Position numbers and translations under genes: made by a program. Positions 45,177 through 53,878 of a DNA stretch of 64,000 nt are shown one piece after another. The notes below the pieces were generated by a model, which saw only the letters and a list, made by a program, of their open reading frames with translations, was not told where the DNA came from and did not search any database. Each line of letters opens with the position of its first letter. Within the stretch, counting starts at the first letter, position 1. The stretch spans positions 1 through 64,000 of the forward strand of contig JAQGHM010000256.1 in assembly GCA_028291615.1 (NCBI GenBank), given 5' to 3'. The DNA is from Phycisphaerales bacterium (GTDB lineage: Bacteria > Planctomycetota > Phycisphaerae > Tepidisphaerales > Tepidisphaeraceae).

Positions 45177-45722
45177 TCAGGAGACGGGTTCTACGCGCTC
45201 TACGTCTAACTGGAAGACGCTGCTGACTGCGCCGCCGGTGTTGATCACGTTGATGTGGAGGGTGCCGTAGACCTTGATGGGGGGGCCGCCGACGTAGTTG
45301 GTGACCTGATTACCGCCGGGGACGCGGCAGGCGACGAAGTGCTGCGGCTTGGGGGGGCCGCCGAAGCAGCAGCGCGCGACGGAGTAGCAGAGGCTGAAGT
45401 TGGTGACCTTGGACCCGGCGGCATCGCCGCCCGGGGCGACTTCGCCGACGAGGAGCACTTTCTTTCCGTCGAGTTTGCGGAAGCGTTCGGGGACGTCGGC
45501 GATGGTGCCATTGACCTCGTTCATCTCGAAGTTGCTCATGGCCTTTAGCTCGACATCGTAATGGTCTCCCGCGCTGACGACGCCGCCTTGGATCACGCTT
45601 TCATAGGTGACCTTTGCGGCGTATCCGACGAGTGCGAGCAGGAGGGCGACGACCAAGCCGACGCGGGCGATCATGGCCCAGTTGGTCCTTCGTGTATCGG
45701 GCATTTGTGCAGTAGCTTCCAT
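45177..45722 (-). CDS. DUF3299 protein, membrane-anchored
   Basis: Predicted 181 residues from ATG 45722 (GAGG seven bases upstream). An N-terminal helix (VGLVVALLLALVGYAAKVTY) anchors it; the rest would be outside the cytoplasm. LCYSVARCCFGGPPKPQHFV is the DUF3299 signature (CCFG(Q/G)PP), followed by VYGTLHINV and VFQLDVERVEPV. The function of the family is unknown; it is often found near metal or ABC-type lipoprotein export genes. It lies 46 bp downstream of a second, longer DUF3299 gene, and the two are probably co-transcribed. Confidence 0.85.
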   Translation of the reverse strand: MEATAQMPDTRRTNWAMIARVGLVVALLLALVGYAAKVTYESVIQGGVVSAGDHYDVELKAMSNFEMNEVNGTIADVPERFRKLDGKKVLLVGEVAPGGDAAGSKVTNFSLCYSVARCCFGGPPKPQHFVACRVPGGNQVTNYVGGPPIKVYGTLHINVINTGGAVSSVFQLDVERVEPVS

Positions 45723-45768
45723 GACGATACCTCAAATAGCCTCAGGTCAACGACCTGCCGACGCACAG

Positions 45769-46539
45769 TTATTTTGCTGCGGGTTTTACGCTTTGCACGT
45801 CCATCTCGAAGACGCTGACGATGTAGCCGTCGTCCTTCTTTTCCTCGACCTTCAGGATTCCTTCGCAGATGATCTCGTCGGGGAAGTAACCGACGGCCTT
45901 GCCCTTGGGCGTGTGGACGACGATCTGATGCTGGATCTGCGGAGGCTGGCCGAAGCAGCAGGCGAAGAGGCTGGGCACCAGTGAAAAGTGGCTGATATTG
46001 TCGGCCTGGTCAAGGGGGATCATAAAGCCGGAGACGCGGATCTTACTGCCGCTGAGCTTCTTGACGTCGTCGGGGATGTTGCCGCCCTTGTCGGCGTCGT
46101 ACTCGAAGTTACCGAGATCTTTGATGCCGACAGCCAGCGCTTCGCCTTCCTTCGGGGGGACGTGCTTCTTGCGCTTCTCGGCTGCGGTTTGGACTTGCGG
46201 TTGATTGAGTTGGTCGGGCGGGACAGGAGACGAGGCGGCCAATTGCTTGATGTTGGTTTCGCAGACGCGGATCTGTTCCTGGATCGCGCCCAGGCGGGTC
46301 TTGTCGTCCTTGACCTTGTCGGCGATCTTGGTGAAGAGTTCCTTGGCCAGGGAATACTGGCCGCGGTTGAAGGCTTCGCTGGCGCGGACTTCCATGGTCG
46401 CGAGGGCGTCCTTGGCGTCAGCGGCGGGCTTGGTGTCGGTTGCCTGTTTCTTATCGTCTGCAGCGGGCTTCTTATCCTCGGCCCTTGCGATGAAGGGCAC
46501 GGCCAGGAGGGCAGTCAGGATGAGGATGCTTAGCTTCAT
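45769..46539 (-). CDS. DUF3299 protein, exported
   Basis: Predicted 256 residues from ATG 46539 with GGAG five bases upstream. Signal peptide KLSILILTALLAVPFIARA. A Lys/Asp/Ala-rich low-complexity stretch (about 22-50) precedes a helical region with TPR-like spacing (ASEAFNRGQYSLAKELFTKI). The DUF3299 domain at about 150-250 has SGFMIPLDQADNISHFSLV and PSLFACCFGQPPQIQHQIVV, and ends with VFEMDVQSVKPAAK. First gene of the pair. Its partner retains the same CCFG motif, so both copies are under selection. Confidence 0.87.
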   Translation of the reverse strand: MKLSILILTALLAVPFIARAEDKKPAADDKKQATDTKPAADAKDALATMEVRASEAFNRGQYSLAKELFTKIADKVKDDKTRLGAIQEQIRVCETNIKQLAASSPVPPDQLNQPQVQTAAEKRKKHVPPKEGEALAVGIKDLGNFEYDADKGGNIPDDVKKLSGSKIRVSGFMIPLDQADNISHFSLVPSLFACCFGQPPQIQHQIVVHTPKGKAVGYFPDEIICEGILKVEEKKDDGYIVSVFEMDVQSVKPAAK

Positions 46540-47018
46540 TTCAACTCCGATAGGGAATGCTGATTCTCGCAGGTTCTACTGCGCGTCCTGCCATCAGGTT
46601 CACGCTTCACCTCATAAGTATACCCATTCGGCAAGCTCGTTGCAGAATTAGATGTTATCTAACATCGTCCAAACCATCAACTGGCGCGTTTAAGTTATCG
46701 CGCACTTTGTGAACTCGGTGTAGTTATTCCTTGGATTGAAGTTCTACAAAGACAAACCCCGCGGGGGTGCCGCGGGGTCTGTCCGGGAAGGGGAAGATGG
46801 TACGGGCGCCCTCCGAACCCGACTGCGGCTATTGGCCGCTAGACGGCAAGCGTCCGCTTCAACCTCAACATGGTCGGTGGAGGGGGCGCGTGGGACACCC
46901 GGTTTGAAAATACTTCCTTGGCGGGGATGGATTTGCGCAGGGGGAGGGGCGAAACCGCAAGCGACTGCTGGGCGGTTTCTGGTTGCCGATCGGATTAGTT
47001 TTTGATGGGGCGGCGGGC
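46540..47018. other. Gene-free region with a GC-rich hairpin
   Basis: 46751-46783 is an inverted repeat (GACAAACCCCGCGG / CCGCGGGGTCTGTC). On the minus strand it is followed by TTTG, so it may terminate the sigma factor gene ending at 47019. The AT-rich part at 46620-46740 lies upstream of the DUF3299 pair and may contain its promoter. No ORF with a start and ribosome site is visible. Confidence 0.5.
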
Positions 47019-48899
47019 TTAGCGGCGACGGCGGCGGCGAAGCAGGGTGGCGGCGGATAGGAGGAGGCCGGCGATGCCGCCGATTGCGGGTTCGGGGACG
47101 GCTTGGAACGCACTGGGGGCGAAATCGGATGGGGCGGTCGGCGCGGCGGCGGGGGGCAGGATGGCGTCGGGGAGTGACGGAGCGCAGAGGCCGTCGGGAT
47201 GATGATGCCATTTCGGAATGTGCGTGGGGAGTTCGCCCGACGCTGCTAACTGCGCGAGATCGGCGGCGTGGGGGCAGGGGCCGGTGAGGGTGTTGGGATC
47301 GTCGCCGGCGACGACGGCATAGGGGCTTAGGCCGTGGTGGTCGGATCGATCGTTCCAGTGGCGGGGTGTCGTGTGATCGCCGTCTTCGATGAACATACGA
47401 CGGATGTGGCCTGGCGGACTTGCTGCGCCGTTGTCGACGATGGCCACTTCGACCGGCTTGCCGTTGGGTGCGCCGGTACCGGTTGATTGTTCATGTCCGC
47501 CGAACCAGGCATCCATCTCGTCGCGGGCGCGCTCGCCGGAATGCGGGAGGAGGGCCAGGCATTGCGCGACGACGCGGTCGGAAGGCGACAGCGACGGCGA
47601 TGCGTCCTGGGGGCGGGCGGCGGGGCGGGCGGGCGGTGTTGCCGATCGTGCGGCGACTGCAACCGGCGCTGCCGTCCCGGAGACGGCGCGGCGGACCTCG
47701 ATGGGCGCGGGGGGCGTTTCGCTGGCGAAGTTACGCGGCACGGGGGCGACGCCGGCGTAGGTGGTGTTGCTGGCTAGCGAGCGCGATGCGCCGGCGGGGG
47801 CGGCGGCGATCGTCGATGTGACGTGACTATTCTTGAGCGTCGTTTCGGCCTGCGGAAGGGGCGACGGCTTGGGTTCGGGATCGTCTGCGCCCGAACGATA
47901 GGGCGGCTCGTTGGAGATGGTGGTGACGAACGGTTTGGCGGGTTGAGGGGCAGGCGATTGAGAACTTGAAACGATGATTGGCGCTTTGGGAGTCGGAACA
48001 ATCACGGCCACTTGTCCTGATGGACTTGCGGCCGGCCGACTGGTTTTGGGCATCGACCAGATGCCCACGACTGTCACGGCGGCCACGAGTTCGGCTGCCA
48101 ACGCGGCGCGGAGCAATCGACCTGAGGCTCCCGCCGCGGCTGTCATGGCCTGGCGCGCCATCCACTGAGCGAGGATCGAGGCTTGGCCGGGCGTGGTTGC
48201 TGCCGTGACGACCGAACTGTTGAATCCCATCGGCAGGGCCGACGCGGCGCGGCTGCGCAACAGCACGACCAGGGCGAGCAGCGTGGCTACCGGGGCGCGC
48301 TTGCTTCCGAGGCGTTTACGAAGGCGGCCCAAGGCGCGACCTACGCGCTTTTTGACGCCTTCTTTTCCGATTTCGAGCACGTCGGACATCTCGTTCAGGG
48401 AGAGGCCTTCGTAAAAGTGCATCAGAAGCGCCTGGCGATCGCGCTCGGTGAGGGTGGCCAAGGCGTCGTCGAGGGCGGCCTGGGTGTCGGGGGAGACTGC
48501 GGCGCGGCGGGGGGCCATGCGCTCGATGGCCAACTCGCGGGCGACGTCCTCGCGGCGGCGATATCTTGCCTGCTGCTTGCGGGCGTCTTTAACCACGAAG
48601 CGGGCGGTGTTGAACAGCCAGCCGCTCAGGCGGGTTTGCTCGGTGATCGTTTCCGCGCGGCGGGCCAGGATGATGAAGACCGCCTGGGCGGCGTCTTCGG
48701 CCATCTGCTGATCGCGCAAGGCTTTACGGCAGGTCGCGTGGACCCAGGAGAGGTGCCGGCCGACCAGTTCTGAAAACGCTTCCTGCGAGCCGAAGTCGAC
48801 GTAGCGGCGCAGCAGGGCCCAATCGTCGGCGGTTTGACCCGCGATCGAAGCCCGGTCGGCATGAGTGGTCGTACTGTTCATCGCGACGGACGTACGCAT
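47019..48899 (-). CDS. ECF-type sigma factor with transmembrane linker and C-terminal PEP-CTERM signal
   Basis: Predicted 626 residues from ATG 48899; ATG 48881 is an alternative without a Shine-Dalgarno. Sigma region 2 at about 37-105 (FSELVGRHLSWVHATCRKAL, DAAQAVFIILARRAETI) and region 4 at about 143-197 (LTERDRQALLMHFYEGLSL, GVKKRVGRALGRLRKRL). Hydrophobic segment 203-215, then TPGQAS and a transmembrane helix at about 262-283 (LLRAALAAELVAAVTVVGIW). A 310-residue Pro/Ala/Ser linker follows, holding GPCPHAADLAQLAASGELPT and PKWHHHPDG. The end is AVPEPAIGGIAGLLLSAATL followed by RRRRRR, a PEP-CTERM exosortase signal. Such a sorting tail on a sigma factor is not usual. The ORF is continuous, with no sign of two fused genes. 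Its layout parallels the sigma factor at 18192-19565. Confidence 0.85.
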   Translation of the reverse strand: MRTSVAMNSTTTHADRASIAGQTADDWALLRRYVDFGSQEAFSELVGRHLSWVHATCRKALRDQQMAEDAAQAVFIILARRAETITEQTRLSGWLFNTARFVVKDARKQQARYRRREDVARELAIERMAPRRAAVSPDTQAALDDALATLTERDRQALLMHFYEGLSLNEMSDVLEIGKEGVKKRVGRALGRLRKRLGSKRAPVATLLALVVLLRSRAASALPMGFNSSVVTAATTPGQASILAQWMARQAMTAAAGASGRLLRAALAAELVAAVTVVGIWSMPKTSRPAASPSGQVAVIVPTPKAPIIVSSSQSPAPQPAKPFVTTISNEPPYRSGADDPEPKPSPLPQAETTLKNSHVTSTIAAAPAGASRSLASNTTYAGVAPVPRNFASETPPAPIEVRRAVSGTAAPVAVAARSATPPARPAARPQDASPSLSPSDRVVAQCLALLPHSGERARDEMDAWFGGHEQSTGTGAPNGKPVEVAIVDNGAASPPGHIRRMFIEDGDHTTPRHWNDRSDHHGLSPYAVVAGDDPNTLTGPCPHAADLAQLAASGELPTHIPKWHHHPDGLCAPSLPDAILPPAAAPTAPSDFAPSAFQAVPEPAIGGIAGLLLSAATLLRRRRRR

Positions 48900-48952
48900 G
48901 AAGTCCGTGGACACAACAATAGCGAGGGAGGACAGGGGTGGGCAAAGAAAAT

Positions 48953-50221
48953 TCAGGCGTCGCAAAGAACGTCGATGCAGAGGACGTAAAGCTTGCTGTT
49001 GCCGACGTCGCGGAAACCGGTGGAAAGCGTGCGGCAAACGTTGCCCGAAGCGAGGGATACGTAGGGATCGGTGGTGTACTTGTGCAATTCTACGTCGAGC
49101 AGGATGTAGTAATACTCCTTGAGGGAGTGATCAGCGCCGCGCAGGGCGGGGCGGAACATGACGCCGTTGGGGCGGCGGGGGACGTCGGGGTTGCAGACGG
49201 TGTCGGTTACCTGCAGGCCGGCTTCGTCCAAAACGTAGATGCACTCGACGCGCGGGAACTTACTGATTAAGCCGGCGAGGACGACGTCGAACTGTTCGAC
49301 GTGGCATTGCGAGAGCTCGCAGAGGATCTCGTTCAGGACGATGGTGAAGCGGCGGTGCTCGAGCTTGCGCTGGTTGATCTTGCCGACCATGTAGCTTTTG
49401 AAATCGCGCGCGAGCTGCGCGACGCGGCCGCCGGCGGCTTCGACGTGCGCGATGCCGGGGCGTTCGGGGCGGCCTAAGAAGAATCCCTGGAGGAGGTCTG
49501 CGCCCAGTTCCAGGGAGACCAGGGCTTCGGCGCGGGTTTCGATTCCCTCGGCCACGACCAGCGCGCCGATCTTTCGGGCGAGGTGGACCAGCGATTTGAG
49601 GGTTTCCTGCTTGTGGTAGTCCTGGTCGAGGTCGCGGATGAGGCTTCGGTCGACCTTGAGGATGTCGGGCTTGATCAGCGGGATGCGGTCGAGGTTGGAG
49701 TGGCCGGTGCCGACGTCGTCGAGGACGAGGAGGAAGCCGCAGTCGCGGAAGCGTTTGAGGAGGTCGCCGAGGCGCTGCGTATCGGCGAACTTGCTCTCGA
49801 GGATCTCGACGGCGACGCGGTTGGGCGGCAGGCCCCATCGGCGGCAGGCCTCGAGGAGGCTGCCCGCGCCGGGGCGCTGGTCATCCGCCGAGCCGTCGAA
49901 ATTGAGGAAGAGAATCAGGTCTTCGTTGCGGTTTTCGAGGCGGGCGAAGGTGCGGATGGCGGTTTCGCGGCAGAGGCGTTCGAGCTCGTCGCCGATGCCT
50001 TCTTCGTTGGCCATGCCGAAGAGTTGGTCGGGCGGGATGAGTTGATCGGATTGCGGGATCGCGCCGCGGCTGAGCGCTTCGACGCCGATGATGCCGCGCG
50101 AGAGGGCTTCGAGGCCGGTGACGGCTTTCTGGCGTGCGGAGAGGATGGGCTGAAAGTAGGTGACGACCCCGCGACGGGCGATGATCTCGCGAGCCGAGAG
50201 GGCGCAGGTGGTGGCCGCCAT
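48953..50221 (-). CDS. EAL-domain cyclic-di-GMP phosphodiesterase with C-terminal sensor-like domain
   Basis: Hydrolyses c-di-GMP to pGpG, lowering the signal that favours biofilm. Predicted 422 residues from ATG 50221. EAL domain about 20-270. The signature is present twice in tandem (GLEALSRGIIGVEALSRGAI, about residues 36-55). The other catalytic residues are intact: LILFLNFDG (Asn), VAVEILESK (Glu), LVLDDVGTGHSNL (Asp-Asp), ILKVDRSLI (Lys), VVAEGIET (Glu) and LLQGFFLGRPE (Gln). The C-terminal 150 residues resemble a PDC/dCache-like domain (FPRVECIYVLDEAGLQVTD, LKEYYYILLDVELHK). No GGDEF domain. No membrane helix, so it is probably cytoplasmic. It lies between the sigma/PEP-CTERM gene and a LEPR-XLL gene on the opposite strand. 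Confidence 0.9.
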   Translation of the reverse strand: MAATTCALSAREIIARRGVVTYFQPILSARQKAVTGLEALSRGIIGVEALSRGAIPQSDQLIPPDQLFGMANEEGIGDELERLCRETAIRTFARLENRNEDLILFLNFDGSADDQRPGAGSLLEACRRWGLPPNRVAVEILESKFADTQRLGDLLKRFRDCGFLLVLDDVGTGHSNLDRIPLIKPDILKVDRSLIRDLDQDYHKQETLKSLVHLARKIGALVVAEGIETRAEALVSLELGADLLQGFFLGRPERPGIAHVEAAGGRVAQLARDFKSYMVGKINQRKLEHRRFTIVLNEILCELSQCHVEQFDVVLAGLISKFPRVECIYVLDEAGLQVTDTVCNPDVPRRPNGVMFRPALRGADHSLKEYYYILLDVELHKYTTDPYVSLASGNVCRTLSTGFRDVGNSKLYVLCIDVLCDA

Positions 50222-50514
50222 GAACGCACGAATCCTTAGCCGCAGAAGTTCCCGCCGCCCCCGGGTTTGGGGCGTTCGCCGGGCGGCAATCCCGGTCAAA
50301 AGTAAGTTGCGGGGACGTTACATCAGTTCCTCGACATTCGTGCGCATGGTTCCTGATCGAGTATCGACGGACGCGGGGGGCGGGTTTACCTCATCGCTGG
50401 TATAGACTTACAGTGACGTTGGTAAATGCATGGGGCACGCCGGAATTCCCCTTCCACGAGCTCAGCCGCAGGCATTAGAGTGTTCACGGGTGAGAGGATC
50501 AGGAGCGTCCGAGA

Positions 50515-51972
50515 ATGCATATTCCAAACGTTCCCACGGTGGATGCGCTCGAGCCGCGCTTGCTGCTGAGCCAGACGGTCTCGCCGCTGTTGCTTACAAT
50601 GAGCGCGGACAGCGTCATCGTTGCGGCTAAGAAGTCTAAAGACGAAGGGGAAAAGTCGAAGGGGAAGGGACATGTCAAGGCGAAGAAGTCGCCGGAGATC
50701 ATGGTGCTGTTGAACAATTCATCGATTGCCAACGGCGTGGCTACGGTGGATTTCGGGACGGTGACGGTGGGCAACGGCGCGCCGGTGCGGACGTTTCAGA
50801 TTCATAATGATGGCAAGGGATCGCTGGCGATCGGGAGCATTTCGCTGCCGGCGGGTTTCTCGTTATTGGACGCGCCGGCGGGACGGCTGGGGCGCGGGGA
50901 TACAACGTCGTTTACGGTGCGGATGGATAGCGGGTCGGTGGCGACGCGGGGCGGGCGGCTTACGTTTTCCAATAATGACGCGGATGAGGGAGCGTTTTCG
51001 ATCGGGTTGAAGGGGCGGGTGGTGGCGAAGGTAGTTACGCCGCCACCGCCTCCACCGGTGACGCCGCCGGCTCCTGGCAAGCCGGGGGTGACGGTGTGGC
51101 GGGTGCGCGGGACTCGATCGGCGCTGGCGGTGGCGGATGGGTCGTCTGCGGCGGTGGAGTTTGGCGCGGTGGCGGTGGGGGCGCGGGTGCCGAGCCAGAC
51201 GTTTCGCGTGGCGAATGAGGGGACGGCGACGCTGAGTTTGGGCGCGGTGCAACTGCCGGCGGGGTTTCGGCTGGTGGGGTCGTTGAGCGCGACGCTGGCG
51301 CCCGGGGCGATGGATGAATTTACGGTGGCGATGGATACGGGGACCGCTGGCGTGCGAAGCGGAGAGATTCGCTTTTCTACGAATGATGCGCGGGCGTCGG
51401 TTTTTAACTTCTCGATTCGCGGCGCTGTGGCGACATCAGCGCCGACGACGCCGACACCGCCGCCGGCCAAGGCACCTACGCCGGGAGTGCAGGGGACGAC
51501 GCTGATCGTGAACGGCACGGCGGGCGACGACGTGATCGTGGTGGGCGGGAAGAGCAGCGCGATCTCGGTGACGATCAACGGCCGGCTGATGACCGGCAGC
51601 CCGTTCGCTGGGGTGACGAAGGTGATCGTCAACGCGGGGGACGGGAACGACAGCGTGACCCTCTCGCGGCTGTTCATCAACGCGACGGCGAACGGCGGAT
51701 TCGGCGATGATACGCTGATCGGCACGGCGGCAGATGATGTGCTCAACGGTGAGGCGGGGAATGATTCGCTCGAGGGCGGGGCGGGGAACGACAACCTGCT
51801 GGGCGGCGACGGCAACGATACGCTGACGGGCGGGGCGGGTGTGGATGTATTTCATGGCGAAGGGGGGAATGACGTGCTTAATGCCATCGATGGGATTGGG
51901 GATGCGGTGCTGGACGGCGGCGGCGGGGCGGATGTGGTGCATCGGGATCGGGTGGACCCGGCGGCGAGTTGA
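50515..51972 (+). CDS. LEPR-XLL protein with choice-of-anchor/Abl-like domains and RTX repeats
   Basis: Predicted 485 residues from ATG 50515 (AGGAG nine bases upstream). DALEPRLLLSQTVSPLLL at about residues 10-27 is a near-consensus LEPR-XLL motif. A Lys/Gly-rich stretch follows (AKKSKDEGEKSKGKGHVK). Two beta-sandwich modules of the 'choice-of-anchor D' type (VDFGTVTVGNGAPVRTFQI, VEFGAVAVGARVPSQTFRV) are joined by Pro-rich linkers. The C-terminal 140 residues are RTX repeats (GFGDDTLIGTAADDVLNGE, GAGNDNLLGGDGNDTLTGG), ending with a GGGGADVVHRD unit. Displayed or secreted Ca-binding protein by inference. Divergently placed relative to the EAL gene. Confidence 0.88.
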   Translation: MHIPNVPTVDALEPRLLLSQTVSPLLLTMSADSVIVAAKKSKDEGEKSKGKGHVKAKKSPEIMVLLNNSSIANGVATVDFGTVTVGNGAPVRTFQIHNDGKGSLAIGSISLPAGFSLLDAPAGRLGRGDTTSFTVRMDSGSVATRGGRLTFSNNDADEGAFSIGLKGRVVAKVVTPPPPPPVTPPAPGKPGVTVWRVRGTRSALAVADGSSAAVEFGAVAVGARVPSQTFRVANEGTATLSLGAVQLPAGFRLVGSLSATLAPGAMDEFTVAMDTGTAGVRSGEIRFSTNDARASVFNFSIRGAVATSAPTTPTPPPAKAPTPGVQGTTLIVNGTAGDDVIVVGGKSSAISVTINGRLMTGSPFAGVTKVIVNAGDGNDSVTLSRLFINATANGGFGDDTLIGTAADDVLNGEAGNDSLEGGAGNDNLLGGDGNDTLTGGAGVDVFHGEGGNDVLNAIDGIGDAVLDGGGGADVVHRDRVDPAAS

Positions 51973-52095
51973 TCGACAGTAGTTTTGGCGACGGGGTCTT
52001 GTTTTATCCGTCATGATCAATCGACCGCGACCTGCACGGTTCGGTCGTAGGTGTTGCGGCCTTGTTTGCTGCCCCTGCGTTGGCTTTCAAAGAAA

Positions 52096-52121
52096 ACCGA
52101 GCTTTTCTTTAAAAGCTCGGT
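52096..52121. terminator. Bidirectional hairpin terminator
   Basis: ACCGAGCTTTT, loop CTTT, AAAAGCTCGGT: an exact 11-bp inverted repeat between convergent genes ending at 51972 and 52176. T and A runs within the stem base could serve either direction. Confidence 0.75.
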
Positions 52122-52175
52122 GGGCATTCCGCACGCCGATCCGGGTCGTCGCTTGAGGTTCCGAACCGCGGCGCG

Positions 52176-53696
52176 CTAGAAATCCTTCCGCTGCCGGGCT
52201 GTGGCGATGTTGAGGATCTTGCGGTATTTCGCGACCGTGCGCCTGGCGAGGTCGATCCCCTGTTCCTTTAGCTTGTCCACGATCTCGTCGTCATTCAGCG
52301 GGTTCTTTTTATCTTCCTCGTCGATGATGATCTTGAGCTTTTCCTTGACGGCGTCCCAGCTCATGTCTTCGCCTTCGGCGCTGGTGGTGCCGCCGGAGAA
52401 GAAGCGGCGTAGCGGGAAGACGCCGCGGGGGGTTTGGATCCACTTTTCGCTGACGGCGCGGGAGCCGGTGGCGACGTGGATGCCGAGCTGGTCGGCGACG
52501 AGGATCATCGGTAGCGGCTTGAGAAATTCGGGGCCCTTTTCGAAAAAGTCACGCTGGGCATCGACGACCACGCGGATCACCCGGGCGATCGTGCTCTTGC
52601 GCTGCTCGATGCTTTCCAACAACCACCGCGCGTTACGGACGTTGTTGGTCAGGAACTCCTTGGTCTTCTTGTCGAGGTTCTTTTCCTTGAGCATCTTCCG
52701 CCAGCGGCCGCCGATGTAGAGGTTTTCGGCGGGATCGTTGGACATCTTGATTTCCAGGCGGCCGGTCTCCTCGTCGAGGTAGATGAAGGCGTCGGGTGTG
52801 ATCGGGGGGGCGTCGTCGTGGCCGATCTGCTTGCCCGGGTGCGGGTGCAGGCGGGAGAGGCGGCGGACGGCTTCCTTCAGGTCTTCGATCGGGCGGCCGA
52901 GCTTTTTGCTGATCTGCGGGTAGCGGTTCATCTCCAGGTCTTTGAGATGATCGGTGACCAGCTTGCGCTCAAGCTCGAAATCGTGGTCTTCGTTGTCGGG
53001 GTCTTCTTCCAGGGCGTTGATCTGGAGGAGCAGGCATTCGCCGATGTCGCGGGCGCCGACGCCGGGGGGTTCGAGGGTTTGAACCATCTTGAGCGCCGCC
53101 TGCAGGTCTTCGATCGCCAGCGGCTTTTTGGATTCGCTGCGGATCGTCTCCAGGTCGATGCGGAGATAGCCCTGTTCATCGATGTAACCGATGATCGCGC
53201 GACCGGCTTGGCTAATTGCAGGCGAGCACTCGACGAACGTCCACTGGTCGAGCAGGTGGTCGGTGAGGTTGCCGGTGCGGTCGGGGGAATTGTTGAGGGC
53301 GTCGAGCTTTTTATCACGTTCGCCTTCGCCGCCTGAGACGCGGTGGTTGAAGGAGGAATTGGTGGCGAATTCCTCGTTTTCGAGGTATTCGCTGATGCGT
53401 TCCAAGCGGTCGAAATCGTCCTGGCTGTCGTTCCCCTGCTCCTGAACGACCAAGGACTGTTCGCCCTCTTCGCGCGGCTCGCGGATTTCGGGGCCCTCGG
53501 TGGGGGTTTCGGTGACGGCGTTGACATCGGTTTCGCCATCCCGCATCTCGAGGACGGGGTTGGACTCATATTCCTGCTCGATGCGCTCTTCCAGGGCCAT
53601 CAGGGGCAACTGGAGGATCTCCATCGACTGGATCATGCGCGGCGTGAGAAGCTGGCGCATCTCCTGCCGCATGGACGTAGACTGGGATAACTGCAT
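52176..53696 (-). CDS. rpoN: RNA polymerase sigma-54 factor
   Basis: Sigma-54 directs RNA polymerase to -24/-12 promoters that need enhancer-binding activators. Predicted 506 residues from ATG 53696 (the upstream start lacks a ribosome site). Region I: QLSQSTSMRQEMRQLLTPRM, then ILQLPLMALEERIEQEYESN. An acidic region II (EIREPREEGEQSL) follows. The core-binding domain shows RAIIGYIDEQGYLRIDLETI. The DNA-binding C-terminus ends with the RpoN box ARRTVAKYRKILNI near residue 490. Length is normal. A promoter candidate lies at 53753-53782. No activator gene is seen next to it. Confidence 0.96.
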   Translation of the reverse strand: MQLSQSTSMRQEMRQLLTPRMIQSMEILQLPLMALEERIEQEYESNPVLEMRDGETDVNAVTETPTEGPEIREPREEGEQSLVVQEQGNDSQDDFDRLERISEYLENEEFATNSSFNHRVSGGEGERDKKLDALNNSPDRTGNLTDHLLDQWTFVECSPAISQAGRAIIGYIDEQGYLRIDLETIRSESKKPLAIEDLQAALKMVQTLEPPGVGARDIGECLLLQINALEEDPDNEDHDFELERKLVTDHLKDLEMNRYPQISKKLGRPIEDLKEAVRRLSRLHPHPGKQIGHDDAPPITPDAFIYLDEETGRLEIKMSNDPAENLYIGGRWRKMLKEKNLDKKTKEFLTNNVRNARWLLESIEQRKSTIARVIRVVVDAQRDFFEKGPEFLKPLPMILVADQLGIHVATGSRAVSEKWIQTPRGVFPLRRFFSGGTTSAEGEDMSWDAVKEKLKIIIDEEDKKNPLNDDEIVDKLKEQGIDLARRTVAKYRKILNIATARQRKDF

Positions 53697-53752
53697 AATT
53701 AACAACCACTTAACCCGCATACCGGCGAGGGCATGCCATTTGCTTACACTGA

Positions 53753-53782
53753 TTTATAGCACTGGACGCACCCAAGGGTAAA
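53753..53782 (-). promoter_or_regulatory. Possible sigma-70 type promoter for rpoN
   Basis: On the minus strand TTTACC (53782-53777), an 18-bp spacer, TATAAA (53758-53753). It ends 57 bp before the rpoN ATG at 53696. Confidence 0.45.
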
Positions 53783-53878
53783 GCGCAAAAATCCGGAGGC
53801 TCGACACGAAGCCGTTCAGGGTAGACGATGCGCCTACCAATAGACAGCTTCATGGAAGATAGCCCATATGAGGTGTTC

